DNA of 64,000 nucleotides from Rhizobiales bacterium GAS188 (lineage in GTDB: Bacteria; Pseudomonadota; Alphaproteobacteria; Rhizobiales; Beijerinckiaceae), in contig FNSS01000001.1 of the NCBI GenBank assembly GCA_900104855.1, positions 3,286,001-3,350,000 on the forward strand, in the 5' to 3' direction. Made by a program: the position numbers and the translations under genes. The notes beneath the pieces were generated by a model. That model made no database searches. It worked only from the letters and a program-made list of their open reading frames with translations, and was not told the origin of the DNA. This document shows, one piece after another, positions 26,741 through 35,408 of this stretch (the first letter of the stretch is position 1; the number at the start of each line of letters is the position of its first letter).

Positions 26741-26765
26741 ATCGTAGGAGATTTTCAGAAATCAT
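26741..26765. promoter_or_regulatory. Operator-like motif, copy 1
   Basis: ATCGTAGGAGATTTTCAGAAATCAT; its core TAGGAGATTT and end ATCAT recur at 27668-27691 in front of the ABC operon with one single-base indel. The site is 18 bp from the quiC start and in the divergent quiC-gntR region. Both copies are AT-rich islands in a GC-rich window. The adjacent GntR regulator is the obvious candidate to bind it. Confidence 0.6.
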
Positions 26766-26888
26766 CAATCAAATATGATATCAAGGGTCAATCGACGAAA
26801 TCACGCATAAGCCTGCCGATAAGCTACCCGATCGCCAATATCCCGTCTATGATGGGGTTTCGCGATTAACCTGCTCGGGAGACGAGAC

Positions 26889-27638
26889 ATGGACCGGCCG
26901 GTCGATGCCAACGCGTCGGACACCCAGTCCTCAACGGTCACGGAAGCGATCTATACGCGTCTGCGCACCGATATCCTGTTGGGCGAATGGCGGCCCAATG
27001 ACCGCCTGAAGCTCGATCGGCTGCGCCAGCGTTACGCGGCGAGCGTCAACACCTTGCGGGAAGCCCTGTCGCGTCTCGTCTCGGAGGGCCTCGTCGCCAA
27101 TGAGGGGCAACGCGGCTTCAAGGTGGTCGGGGCGTCGCTTGCCGACCTCCAGGACATCACCGGGATGCGCGCCATGCTCGAATGCCATGCGGCGCGGATA
27201 TCCATCGAACGTGCCGATCTCGATTGGGAATCGCGCGTGGTGGGCGCCTATCACAAGCTGTCCCGGGTCGAGGAGCTGGTCGATTCCGACCCCGAACAAT
27301 ACGCGCCGCTGCTCGAACGCTATAATCGCGAATTCCACAACGCCCTGATCGCCAATTGCGGCTCGAAATGGCTGCTGGTGTTCCATGGCGTCATGTACGA
27401 CCAGAGCCTGCGCTACCGGATGCTGGCCTTCAAGGTCACGGATTTTCCCAGAGAACAGTCGAAGCGCGAGCATAAGGAGATCCTCGACGCGGCATTGGCG
27501 CGCGACGCCGAGCGCCTCGTCAAGCTGCTATCGGCCCATATCGGCAAGGGCGCCGGACTCTATGCGGAGCAGCATCTGATCGAGCAGGAGATGGGCAAGC
27601 CGGCGAAGGCTGCGCGTCGGGGCGAAGCCTCGGGCTGA
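26889..27638 (+). CDS. GntR-family regulator with FCD domain
   Basis: A 249-residue transcription factor. Residues 16-85 are a winged helix (VTEAIYTRLRTDILLGEWRPNDRLKL, then YAASVNTLREALSRLVSEGLV). The FCD ligand domain follows, with metal-type residues in ERYNREFHNALI and REHKEILDAAL, consistent with a helical bundle binding a carboxylic acid. It lies between quiC (divergent) and the ABC importer (same direction). Near-identical motifs at 26741 and 27668 flank it on both sides, so it probably represses both units until an aromatic or hydroaromatic acid is present. The ligand is inference. Confidence 0.9.
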   Translation: MDRPVDANASDTQSSTVTEAIYTRLRTDILLGEWRPNDRLKLDRLRQRYAASVNTLREALSRLVSEGLVANEGQRGFKVVGASLADLQDITGMRAMLECHAARISIERADLDWESRVVGAYHKLSRVEELVDSDPEQYAPLLERYNREFHNALIANCGSKWLLVFHGVMYDQSLRYRMLAFKVTDFPREQSKREHKEILDAALARDAERLVKLLSAHIGKGAGLYAEQHLIEQEMGKPAKAARRGEASG

Positions 27639-27667
27639 AGATTGCCGCTTGATCAAGTGAAATCGAA

Positions 27668-27691
27668 ATGATAGGAGATTTCGTATATCAT
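27668..27691. promoter_or_regulatory. Operator-like motif, copy 2
   Basis: The site begins ATGATAGGAGATTTCG and ends TATCAT, giving ATGATA/TATCAT half-sites. It matches 26741-26765 at about 19 of 24 positions. It lies 30 bp after the GntR stop and 213 bp before the binding-protein start, where the promoter of the importer operon is expected. Confidence 0.6.
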
Positions 27692-27903
27692 AGGTTAAAA
27701 GGAGTTTTGGAGGAGATTAAGTGGCCCAAGGATCGGTCGCGTGATGGACGGCATGGTGCCGCTGCAGGCCTTGCGTCGTTCGTTGCCCAATGTGGCTTTG
27801 ATCCCCACCCATCTCGCTCCTTGAATGACCCGCTCGACAGAAAGCGGCGCCAAAGCGTAACGATCGAGCAACGCGACATGAAACTCGTCAGGGAGGAGTT
27901 CAA

Positions 27904-29043
27904 ATGAGGCGATGGATCGGCGCAAGCGCTTTGGCGCTTCTGGGGCTGAGCGTGGTTCCTGTCATGGCGCAGGAGGCGATCAAGATCGTCGATGTCGCCG
28001 AGCTCTCCGGCGGCGGCGCCACGGTCGGCACCAATTTCAAGAACGGCGCCGATCTCGCGGCCGACGAGATCAATGCCAAGGGCGGCATTCTCGGGCACAA
28101 GCTCGAGATCACCCATTACGATACGCAGTCGAATGCGGGCGTGGCGCGCGGTTTGGTGCAGAAAGCCATCGACAGCGAGCCCTATGCGATTTTCGGCCCC
28201 GGCTATTCGGGCTCAGTCAAGGCGGTGGCGCCATTGTTCCAGCAGGCGGGGATCACCGACATCATGGGCGGGGAGGCGGCCGAGCTCACCAAATTCGGCA
28301 ACGCTTTTATCTTCCGCACCTCCTTCGGCCAGCAATCGAGCATGCCCAAGGTCGCCCGCTATCTGCATGACGAGGTCAAGGCGCAGACGGTCGCGGTCGA
28401 ATGGGTCAACAATGATTTCGGCAAGGGCGGGCGCGACGAGATCATCAAAGCGCTGGGCGGGCTCGGCGTGAAGATCGTCGCCGACGTGTCCTCCGAGCAG
28501 GGCCAGGCCGATTTCTCCTCCGACGTCGCCAAGATCAAGGCCGCCAATCCCGACGCCGTCTTCGTCTATGTCAACGAGGATGAGAGCGCGCGCTTCCTGA
28601 AGGAGGCGCAGAAGCAAGCGCTCGGGAAGCCGCTGATCGGCGAGACGACGCTGCTCGGCCAGAAGGTGATCGACCTCGCGGGCGCCGCCGCCGATGGCGT
28701 GCGCGGCCATATCGGCCTCACCACCGACGCGCCGGTGCCGGCCGTGCAGGAGTTCCGCAAGCGCTTCGAAGCCCGCTACCACTATGTGCCGGACCATAAC
28801 GGCATCAAGGGCTACCTCGCCCCCTACATGGTCAAGGCGGCGACCGAGAAGATGGGCAAGCTCGACCGCGAGCATCTGGCCGACGCCTTGCACGGCCTCA
28901 CCATCACGCCCGAGAAGGAGCCGGGCATCCTGATGGAGGCGACCTGGGACAAGAATGGCGATATCGATCGCCAGAGCTTCCTCGCCGAGGTCGAGGGCGG
29001 CAAGCAGAAGATCATCAAGATCCTGCCCAAACTCGGCAAATAA
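27904..29043 (+). CDS. Branched-chain-type ABC transporter substrate-binding protein
   Basis: A periplasmic type I binding protein of the LivJ family, 379 residues. Signal peptide at 1-22 (cleavage after VPVMAQ). Family motifs are IKIVDVAELSGGGATVGTNF, AADEINAKGGILGHKLEI, FGPGYSGSVKA and FSSDVAKIKAANPDAVFVY. Many LivJ relatives in this order bind aromatic or carboxylic acids rather than Leu/Ile/Val, and the quiC-gntR neighbourhood supports an aromatic or hydroaromatic ligand. An AGGAG site precedes the ATG. First gene of a five-gene operon. Confidence 0.93.
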   Translation: MRRWIGASALALLGLSVVPVMAQEAIKIVDVAELSGGGATVGTNFKNGADLAADEINAKGGILGHKLEITHYDTQSNAGVARGLVQKAIDSEPYAIFGPGYSGSVKAVAPLFQQAGITDIMGGEAAELTKFGNAFIFRTSFGQQSSMPKVARYLHDEVKAQTVAVEWVNNDFGKGGRDEIIKALGGLGVKIVADVSSEQGQADFSSDVAKIKAANPDAVFVYVNEDESARFLKEAQKQALGKPLIGETTLLGQKVIDLAGAAADGVRGHIGLTTDAPVPAVQEFRKRFEARYHYVPDHNGIKGYLAPYMVKAATEKMGKLDREHLADALHGLTITPEKEPGILMEATWDKNGDIDRQSFLAEVEGGKQKIIKILPKLGK

Positions 29044-29085
29044 TAATGCCACTTTCCGGGTCATGGCCGGGCTGAGAGGCGAGGC

Positions 29086-29964
29086 GTGACGCAACTCACC
29101 CAGATCCTGATCGGCGGCCTCGCCACCGGCGCGATCTACGCTCTGATCGCCATCGGTTTCACCTTGCTGTGGCAGACCTCGCAGACGATCAATTTCGCCC
29201 AGGGCGAGTTCGTCATGCTGCCGGCCTTCTTCGTGCTCATCGCCATGAGCCTTGGCCATTTGCCCTTCTGGGCCGCGGCCATCATCGGCATCCTCGCTTC
29301 GGCGCTGGTGCTCGGCGCCCTGTTCAAGCGGGCGCTGATCGATCCGATGATCCGCCATGGCGTCCTGCCGCTCGCCATCGCCACCATGGCGCTGTCGATC
29401 TTCCTGAAGGAGAGCGTCAAATCCTTCTACAGCGCCGAGGCGCAGCCCTTCCCGGCGCTGGTGCCGGCGCTCGATCTGCATCTCGGCCCGGTCACGGTGT
29501 CGGTGCAAGACATCGCGACGCTCGCCATCGCCATCCTGGCGGTCACGATCCTGCAATGGTTCCTCACCGGCACCCGCACCGGACGCGCCATGCAGGCGAC
29601 CGCCCAGAACCCGACGGTCGCGCGCATCCTGGGCGTGCCGGTCGAGCGCATGATCCTCCTGACCTTCCTGATCAACGGCGCCATGGTGGCGCTCGCCTCG
29701 CTGCTGATCACGCCCGTCTATCTCGCCAAATTCTCGAATGGCGACACGCTCGGGCTTGCGGCCTTCATCGCGGCCATCGTGGGTGGCTTCAACCAGGTGC
29801 GCGGCGCCATCGCGGGCGGGCTTCTGCTCGGGGTCGTCGAGAATCTCGCCGCCACCTATGTGTCGGCGCAGTATCGCGGCGCCCTGCCGCTCATCATCCT
29901 GATCATCGTCGTCCTGATCCGGCCGCAAGGCCTGCTCGGCCGCGCCGAGGAGCGCACCGTGTGA
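29086..29964 (+). CDS. Branched-chain-type ABC permease (LivH type)
   Basis: A 292-residue inner membrane permease with about eight helices. The N-terminal segment LIGGLATGAIYALIAIGFTLLWQTSQTINFAQGEFVML is diagnostic of LivH. The cytoplasmic coupling segment RTGRAMQATAQNPTVARILGV contacts the ATPases. Translation starts at a GTG (29086) after GAGAGGCGAGGC. Its stop overlaps the next start by one base (TGATG at 29962). Pairs with the LivM-type permease to form the channel. Confidence 0.94.
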   Translation: MTQLTQILIGGLATGAIYALIAIGFTLLWQTSQTINFAQGEFVMLPAFFVLIAMSLGHLPFWAAAIIGILASALVLGALFKRALIDPMIRHGVLPLAIATMALSIFLKESVKSFYSAEAQPFPALVPALDLHLGPVTVSVQDIATLAIAILAVTILQWFLTGTRTGRAMQATAQNPTVARILGVPVERMILLTFLINGAMVALASLLITPVYLAKFSNGDTLGLAAFIAAIVGGFNQVRGAIAGGLLLGVVENLAATYVSAQYRGALPLIILIIVVLIRPQGLLGRAEERTV

Positions 29965-30929
29965 TGGCGAGGAAACCCGTCACTCTGGCACTCGTCGTCC
30001 TCGGCGCGCTGGCGCTCATCTGCGCGCCGCTCATGCTCAAGAATTACGGCGTCTATCTGCTCAGCCAATGGGCCGTCTATGTGATTGCCGCCATCGGCCT
30101 CAACCTGATGCTCGGCTATGCGGGCCAGGTGTCGCTGGCGCAAGGCGCCTTCGTCGGCATCGGCGCCTACAGCTCCGCGATCCTGACGACGCATGGCTGG
30201 CCGCTCGGCCTCGTGGTGATTGTCGCGCTCGCTCTGTGCTTCGCGGTCGGCTGGGTGCTCGGCTACCCGGCGCTCAGGGTGCGCCATCATTACCTCGCCT
30301 TCGTGACCCTGGCCTTCTCGACCTTGGCTTTCCTGGTGTTCCGCAACGAGGAATGGCTGACGGGCGGCATCTACGGCATTTCGGGCGTGCCCCGCCCCAA
30401 CCTCTTCGGCCTCGATCTGTCGCGGCCCATCCCGTTCTACGAATTCTGCCTCGCCGTGCTCGCCATCGTCACGGCCGCCATGGCTTGGCTGATCCGCTCG
30501 CCCTGGGGGCGGGCTTTCACGGCGCTGCGCGAGAATCCGGTGCGGGCCTTGTCGCTCGGCATCGACACCAGGCTCTACACCTTGATGGCCTTCGCCATCG
30601 GCTCGGCGCTCGCAGGCCTCGCCGGCGTCGTCTATGCGCCGCTGGTGCAATTCGTCGACCCGCCCGCCTTCGCGCTGCAGCTCTCCTTGAGCCTGTTGTT
30701 GATGGTGATCGTCGGCGGCCAAGGCTATTTCTTCGGGCCCTTCCTCGGTGCCGCGGTCGCGGTGCTGCTGCCCGAATGGCTGCGCTTCGCCGACAATTAT
30801 TATCTCGTCATCTACGCGCTTGTGGTGATGGTGCTCATGGCGCTGTGTCCGCAAGGTCTGATCGGCCTCGGCGAGCGGATCTTCGAGCGCCTCACCGTCC
30901 GCGCCGCCGAGCCGAGGAAGCCCGCATGA
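29964..30929 (+). CDS. Branched-chain-type ABC permease (LivM type)
   Basis: A 321-residue permease with about nine helices. Characteristic LivM segments are GLNLMLGYAGQVSLAQGAFVGIGAY, YFFGPFLGAAVAVLLPEWL and the coupling helix SPWGRAFTALRENPVRALSLGI. Start ATG overlaps the LivH stop; its own stop overlaps the LivG-type start (ATGA at 30926), so translation is coupled along the operon. Confidence 0.94.
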   Translation: MARKPVTLALVVLGALALICAPLMLKNYGVYLLSQWAVYVIAAIGLNLMLGYAGQVSLAQGAFVGIGAYSSAILTTHGWPLGLVVIVALALCFAVGWVLGYPALRVRHHYLAFVTLAFSTLAFLVFRNEEWLTGGIYGISGVPRPNLFGLDLSRPIPFYEFCLAVLAIVTAAMAWLIRSPWGRAFTALRENPVRALSLGIDTRLYTLMAFAIGSALAGLAGVVYAPLVQFVDPPAFALQLSLSLLLMVIVGGQGYFFGPFLGAAVAVLLPEWLRFADNYYLVIYALVVMVLMALCPQGLIGLGERIFERLTVRAAEPRKPA

Positions 30930-31669
30930 CCACGGTCCTCGAGGTCGAAGGCGTGACCAAGCGCTTCGGCGGCATCACCGCCGTCGACGGCGTCTCCTTC
31001 GAGGTCAAGGAAGGCGAGATCCTCGGCCTGATCGGGCCGAACGGCTCGGGCAAATCGACGCTGTTCAACTGCATCCTCGGCCAGATCCGGCCGAGCTCCG
31101 GCAGCGTCAAGCTCGACGGCCGGGACGTCACCGGGCTCGATCCCGCCCTCCTCAACCGCATGGGGGTCGGGCGCACCTTCCAGCTGCTCCAGGTGTTTCC
31201 CAATCTGAGCGTGCGCGAGAACCTGATCCTCGCCGGCCAGGAGCATATCGGCTCCATGGGCGCGCGGCTGTTCGGGGCGCGCGATGCCGGGCTCGGCGCC
31301 GCGGCCGACAAGATGATCTCCTTCTTTCGCCTGGGGCATCTGGCCGACGCCAAGGCGGGCGGCATCTCCTATGGCCAGCAGAAGCTGCTCGACGCCGCCA
31401 TGGCCTTCATGGCGGGCCCGCGCCTCGTCCTGCTCGACGAGCCGGCCGGCGGCGTCAACCTCACCATGCTGGGCGATCTCAAGGAGCGCTTGCGCGCCCT
31501 CAACACGCAGGAGAAGGCGACCTTCGTCATCATCGAGCACAATATGGAATTCGTCATGAGCCTATGCACCCGGGTCATCGTGCTGGCCGAGGGCAAGATC
31601 CTGGCTGAGGGCGAGCCTGCCGCGGTGCGCAGCGATCCGCGCGTCATCGAAGCCTATCTCGGACACTAA
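30926..31669 (+). CDS. Branched-chain-type ABC ATPase (LivG type)
   Basis: A 247-residue ATPase. Walker A is GPNGSGKST, the signature motif is GISYGQQK (the Y form usual for LivG), Walker B is LVLLDEPAGGVN, and the switch histidine is in IIEHNMEFV. It pairs with the LivF-type ATPase 14 bp downstream to energise import. Overlaps the permease gene by four bases. Confidence 0.95.
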   Translation: MTTVLEVEGVTKRFGGITAVDGVSFEVKEGEILGLIGPNGSGKSTLFNCILGQIRPSSGSVKLDGRDVTGLDPALLNRMGVGRTFQLLQVFPNLSVRENLILAGQEHIGSMGARLFGARDAGLGAAADKMISFFRLGHLADAKAGGISYGQQKLLDAAMAFMAGPRLVLLDEPAGGVNLTMLGDLKERLRALNTQEKATFVIIEHNMEFVMSLCTRVIVLAEGKILAEGEPAAVRSDPRVIEAYLGH

Positions 31670-31682
31670 CGAGGCACCGCCG

Positions 31683-32423
31683 ATGAGCAGCACCTCCATC
31701 CTCGACCTCGACGGTGTGGTCGCCGGCTACGGCAAGATGACCATCCTGCACGGCACCACCTGCAAAATCGCGCGCGGCGCCATCACCACCGTGATCGGCC
31801 CGAACGGGGCCGGCAAGTCGACCTTGTTCAAGGCGATCTTCGGCCTCCTGCCGCTGCGTGCCGGCTCCATCAGCTTCGACGGTCGCGAGATCGCGAACCT
31901 GCCGCCGCGCCGTCTCCTCGATCTCGGCATCTGCTTCGTGCCGCAAGGGCGCAACATCTTCCCCGAGCTGACGGTGCGCCATAATCTCGAGCTCGGAGCC
32001 ATCGCGCTCGCCGATCAGGCCGACCTGCCGCGTCGCGTCGAGGCCGCGATGGATCGTTTCCCGATCCTGCGCCAGAAGGCCGATCAGCAGGCCTCGGCCT
32101 TGTCGGGCGGGCAGCAGAAGCTCCTCGAAGTGGCGCGTGGCCTGCTCCTTGATCCGAAGCTGATCCTGATCGACGAGCCCTCGATCGGACTGTCGCCCCT
32201 GATGGTCAGGCAAGTCTTCGACATCCTCATTGATCTGCGACACAAGGGCGTGTCGGTGCTGATGGTCGAGCAGAACGCCAAGAGCGCGCTCGAAATCTCC
32301 GATTACGGATTGGTGCTGGAGCTCGGCCAGGCGCGCCTCCAGGACAAGGCCGCGAACATCCTCAGCGATCCGCGTATCGGCCAGCTCTTCCTCGGCGGCG
32401 CGCTCGCCGAGAAGGCGGCTTAG
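31683..32423 (+). CDS. Branched-chain-type ABC ATPase (LivF type)
   Basis: A 246-residue ATPase, the last gene of the importer operon. Walker A GPNGAGKST, signature ALSGGQQKLLE, Walker B LILIDEPSIGLSP and the motif MVEQNAKSAL are typical LivF features. A 131-bp REP doublet starts 35 bp after its stop and could act as the operon's transcriptional or RNA-stability boundary. Confidence 0.95.
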   Translation: MSSTSILDLDGVVAGYGKMTILHGTTCKIARGAITTVIGPNGAGKSTLFKAIFGLLPLRAGSISFDGREIANLPPRRLLDLGICFVPQGRNIFPELTVRHNLELGAIALADQADLPRRVEAAMDRFPILRQKADQQASALSGGQQKLLEVARGLLLDPKLILIDEPSIGLSPLMVRQVFDILIDLRHKGVSVLMVEQNAKSALEISDYGLVLELGQARLQDKAANILSDPRIGQLFLGGALAEKAA

Positions 32424-32457
32424 GGGAGCGGTGTTGGGAAGGGAGGCGGTCCGGTGC

Positions 32458-32588
32458 CGTCATGGCCGGGCTTGTCCCGGCCACCCACGCCGTGCTTGAG
32501 CGAGCGAGCGCCCCCGCGCCCATTGGCATCCGCGCCCACGGCCAAAGGTAGTAAGGCGTGGATGGCCGGGCCAAGCCCGGCCAAGACG
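32458..32588. repeat. 131-bp inverted REP doublet, family A
   Basis: A forward unit at 32458-32491 (CGTCATGGCCGGGCTTGTCC and onward) and an inverted unit at 32555-32588, with 63 bp between. The doublet at 57791-57921 has the same total length. The arrangement matches REPIN-type elements, which are moved by RAYT transposases; no RAYT gene is in this window. Confidence 0.88.
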
Positions 32589-32661
32589 CGCTGGAGCGCA
32601 AAAGACTGCGTCCGCCCCTCACCGAAGCGGGCGCGGCGGCCCCAAGCGCCAGCGCCATCCC

Positions 32662-33069
32662 TCACCCCGTAGGCGCCACCCTGTACTGCTCGTCGGTGAC
32701 CTTCTCGAGCCAGGTGACATGCGTGCCGTCGAGGCTCTCATGGATCGCGAGATGCACCATGCCCTTGTCGGGCGCAGCGCCGTGCCAATGCTTCTCATGC
32801 GGCGGGATCCATACCGTGTCGCCGGCCTGGATCACGCGCACCGGCCCGCCGAGCGCCTGAACCCGTCCGACGCCTTGCAGCACATGCAAGGTCTGGCCGA
32901 GCGGATGCGTATGCCAGGCGGTGCGCGCGCCGGGCTCGAAGCTCACCCGCGCGGCCTTGACCCTGGCGGGCGCCGGCGCGTCGATCACCGGATCCTGCCA
33001 GACCGTGCCGGTGAACCAGTCGGCATTGCCGCGCCGGGTCGGGGTGCTTGCGGGATGCGTGATGTCCAT
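32662..33069 (-). CDS. Small cupin-domain protein
   Basis: A 135-residue single-domain cupin. Motif 1 is visible as VSFEPGARTAWHTHPLGQTLHVLQG (His-X-His plus Gln in the usual Glu region) and motif 2 as GDTVWIPPHEKHWHG. This architecture is shared with (R)-mandelonitrile lyase-like and carboxymuconolactone-type cupins, so the reaction is open. The ATG at 33069 has GAGGAG 9 bases upstream. It is divergent from the CoA-transferase at 33267, sharing a short promoter region. Confidence 0.87.
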   Translation of the reverse strand: MDITHPASTPTRRGNADWFTGTVWQDPVIDAPAPARVKAARVSFEPGARTAWHTHPLGQTLHVLQGVGRVQALGGPVRVIQAGDTVWIPPHEKHWHGAAPDKGMVHLAIHESLDGTHVTWLEKVTDEQYRVAPTG

Positions 33070-33266
33070 CGTCAAAAACTCCTCGGGTCCTGGCGCGCCA
33101 AGTCAATGATCGCTGTTCGCCGTGACCGATCCTGTCGGTCGCCTGGGCGAACATAGGCCATGCGGCAAGCGCAATGGCAAGCCGCGCCGGCTTGCCTTCG
33201 CGCCGCCGAGATGGCACCCATTTGGCCGCCGCGCCGATCGCCGCGCGAGATGCGAGGAGCTACCCC

Positions 33267-34463
33267 TTGCCCGAGCAACCTTGGCCCGAATCTGCGACTC
33301 CGGCGCTTTCGCGCTTCAAGGTGCTCGACCTCACCCGGGTGCGCGCCGGCCCGACCTGCGTGCGCCAGCTCGCCGATTGGGGCGCGCAGGTGATCAAGAT
33401 CGAGATGCCGGGCGACGGCGACTCGCTGGGCGGAGCGCGCCATGGGCCGGATTTCCAGAACCTGCACCGCAACAAGCGCAGCCTGACGCTCGACCTGAAG
33501 CAGCAGGAGGGCGTCGCAATCTTCCGCGAGCTGGTCAAATCCGCCGATGTGGTGGTCGAGAATTACCGGCCGGATGTGAAGTTCCGCCTCGGCATCGATT
33601 ATGAGAGCCTGAAGCCGCTCAATCCGCGCCTCGTCTATGGTAGCATCTCCGGCTTCGGCCAGGACGGCCCTTATCGCGAACGTCCGGGCGTCGATCAGAT
33701 CGCGCAGGGCATGGGCGGGCTCATGTCGATCACCGGGCTTCCCGGCCAGGGTCCCGTGCGGGTCGGGGTGCCGATCGCCGATCTCGGCGCCGGCATCTTC
33801 TGCGCCATGGGCATATTAGTGGCGCTGCTCGAGCGCGAAGTCTCGGGCGAGGGGCAATGGGTGCAGTCCTCGCTGCTGCAGGCCCAGATTGCGCTCCTGG
33901 ATTTCCAGGCGGCGCGCTGGTTGATGGCCAAGGAGGTGCCGGGCCAGGCCGGCAACGACCATCCGACCTCGATCCCAACCGGCGTTTTCCCGACGCGCGA
34001 CGGCCATATCAACATCGCGGCTTCCGGCGATCATATCTACAAGCGCTGCTGCGCCGCGCTCGAAGCGCCTCATCTCGTCAGCGATCCGGCCTTTGCGACC
34101 GATCCGGCGCGCTCCAGGAACCGGGCCGCGCTCAACGCCGCGATCTCGGAGATCACGCGCCGTAAGACGAGCGCCGAATGGATCGCGCTGCTGAACGCGG
34201 CCGGTGTGCCCTGCGGCCCGATCTACAAGATGGACGAGGTGTTCGCCGATCCGCAGGTGCAACATCTCGGCATGGCGACGCCGGTGCATCACAAGGCGCT
34301 CGGCGAGACGCAAATTGTCAACCAGGCCGTGGAATTGTCGCGCACGCCGAGCCGCATGACGCGGGCGACGCCTGATAAAGGCGAGCATAGCGATGAGGTG
34401 CTGCGCGAGCTCGGCTATGATGAAGACACCATCGCCGGCCTGCGCCGGCGCGGCGTCGTTTGA
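33267..34463 (+). CDS. Family III CoA-transferase (CaiB/BaiF)
   Basis: Moves CoA between carboxylic acids. About 398 residues with the family start FKVLDLTRVRAGPTCVRQLADWGAQVIKIE, the RNKRSLTLDLK segment and the conserved Asp-bearing loop ENYRPDVKFRLGIDYESL. The mid part is ISGFGQDGPYRERPGVDQIAQGMGGLMS and the C-terminal part AAGVPCGPIYKMDEVFADPQV. I chose the TTG at 33267 because GAGGAG lies 7 bases upstream; frames upstream of it are low-complexity. Substrate is unknown. The enoyl-CoA hydratase follows after 53 bp, suggesting activation and beta-oxidation of one acid. Confidence 0.9.
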   Translation: MPEQPWPESATPALSRFKVLDLTRVRAGPTCVRQLADWGAQVIKIEMPGDGDSLGGARHGPDFQNLHRNKRSLTLDLKQQEGVAIFRELVKSADVVVENYRPDVKFRLGIDYESLKPLNPRLVYGSISGFGQDGPYRERPGVDQIAQGMGGLMSITGLPGQGPVRVGVPIADLGAGIFCAMGILVALLEREVSGEGQWVQSSLLQAQIALLDFQAARWLMAKEVPGQAGNDHPTSIPTGVFPTRDGHINIAASGDHIYKRCCAALEAPHLVSDPAFATDPARSRNRAALNAAISEITRRKTSAEWIALLNAAGVPCGPIYKMDEVFADPQVQHLGMATPVHHKALGETQIVNQAVELSRTPSRMTRATPDKGEHSDEVLRELGYDEDTIAGLRRRGVV

Positions 34464-34516
34464 TTGCGGACGGGCCCGGCATGTCTGCCGCCGTCCGCGT
34501 GAATCAGGAGAGACAG

Positions 34517-35311
34517 GTGAAGACCAGTACCGAGAAGATGATCGCGAAGAAGGATGGCGCGATCGGCTGGATGGTGTTCAACAATCCGGCGCGGCACAAC
34601 GCCGTCTCGGTCGAGATGTGGCAGGCCGTGCCTGAGATCCTCGAGGCGTTCGGCCGCGACGACGAGATCCGCGTGGTGGTGCTCGCCGGCGCCGGCGGCA
34701 AGGCCTTCGTGTCGGGCGCCGACATCTCTGAGTTCGGCGAGAAGCGCGGCTCGCGCGAGGCGACGCTCGCCTATAATGCGCTGGTCGAAGAGGCGAGCGA
34801 TCGCCTGCTCGCCTGCCGCAAGCCGACCATCGCCATGATCCAGGGCTATTGCATCGGCGGCGGCCTCGCCATCTCGCTGTGCTGCGACCTGCGCATCGCC
34901 TCGGAGAATTCGCGCTTCGGCGTGCCGGCCGCGAAGCTCGGCCTCGGTTACGCCTATCCCGGCATCAAGCGGCTCGCCGATGTGGTCGGGCCGTCCTTCG
35001 CGAAGGAGATCTTCTTCACGGCTCGGCAGTTCGACGCCGCCGAGGCGCTGCAGATGGGTCTCGTCAACCGGGTGCGACCGATCGAAGAGCTCGAAGCCTA
35101 TGTCACCGATTATGCGGCGACCATCGGCGGCAACGCCCCGCTCACCATCGGCGCCGTAAAGCTCTGCGTCGGCGAATACGCCAAGGACCCCGGCAAGCGC
35201 GACCTCGCGGCCTGCCAGGACGCCGTCGAGCGCTGCTTCGACTCGGCCGATTACATCGAAGGCCGCACCGCCTTCATGGAGAAGCGCAAGCCGGTGTTCC
35301 GGGGGATGTGA
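34517..35311 (+). CDS. Enoyl-CoA hydratase/isomerase family protein
   Basis: A crotonase-fold enzyme of about 264 residues. The first oxyanion-hole loop is VVVLAGAGGKAFVSGADISEF and the second is MIQGYCIGGGLAISLCCDLRIAS. The usual catalytic Glu positions fall in RFGVPAAKLGLGYAYPG, where they are replaced by Ala/Gly and Tyr. It may therefore not be a classic hydratase but an isomerase, hydrolase or lyase of the same fold. Start GTG 34517 follows a CAGGAGAGACAG site. Likely co-transcribed with the CoA-transferase. Confidence 0.9.
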   Translation: MKTSTEKMIAKKDGAIGWMVFNNPARHNAVSVEMWQAVPEILEAFGRDDEIRVVVLAGAGGKAFVSGADISEFGEKRGSREATLAYNALVEEASDRLLACRKPTIAMIQGYCIGGGLAISLCCDLRIASENSRFGVPAAKLGLGYAYPGIKRLADVVGPSFAKEIFFTARQFDAAEALQMGLVNRVRPIEELEAYVTDYAATIGGNAPLTIGAVKLCVGEYAKDPGKRDLAACQDAVERCFDSADYIEGRTAFMEKRKPVFRGM

Positions 35312-35321
35312 AGGCCGTTGG

Positions 35322-35386
35322 CCTCACCTCTCCTCTTGTGGGAGAGGTCGATCCGAGCCGCCAGGCGAGGATCGGGTGAGGGGGGC
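35322..35386. repeat. Palindromic repeat, family B2, forward copy
   Basis: CCTCACCTCTCCTCTTGTGG to GGGTGAGGGGGGC. The inverted partner is at 35814-35876; together they enclose the DUF559 gene. Confidence 0.8.
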
Positions 35387-35408
35387 AGCTTCTACTTTGG
35401 AAGGTGGG

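Noticed and set aside
27668-27907. 79-codon frame between gntR and the binding-protein gene
   Set aside because: No ribosome site suited to it and no recognisable sequence; its start coincides with the operator-like motif. It is more likely leader sequence.
28213-29928. 571-codon minus-strand frame across the binding protein and permease genes
   Set aside because: Charged, histidine-rich shadow translation of clearly real plus-strand genes.
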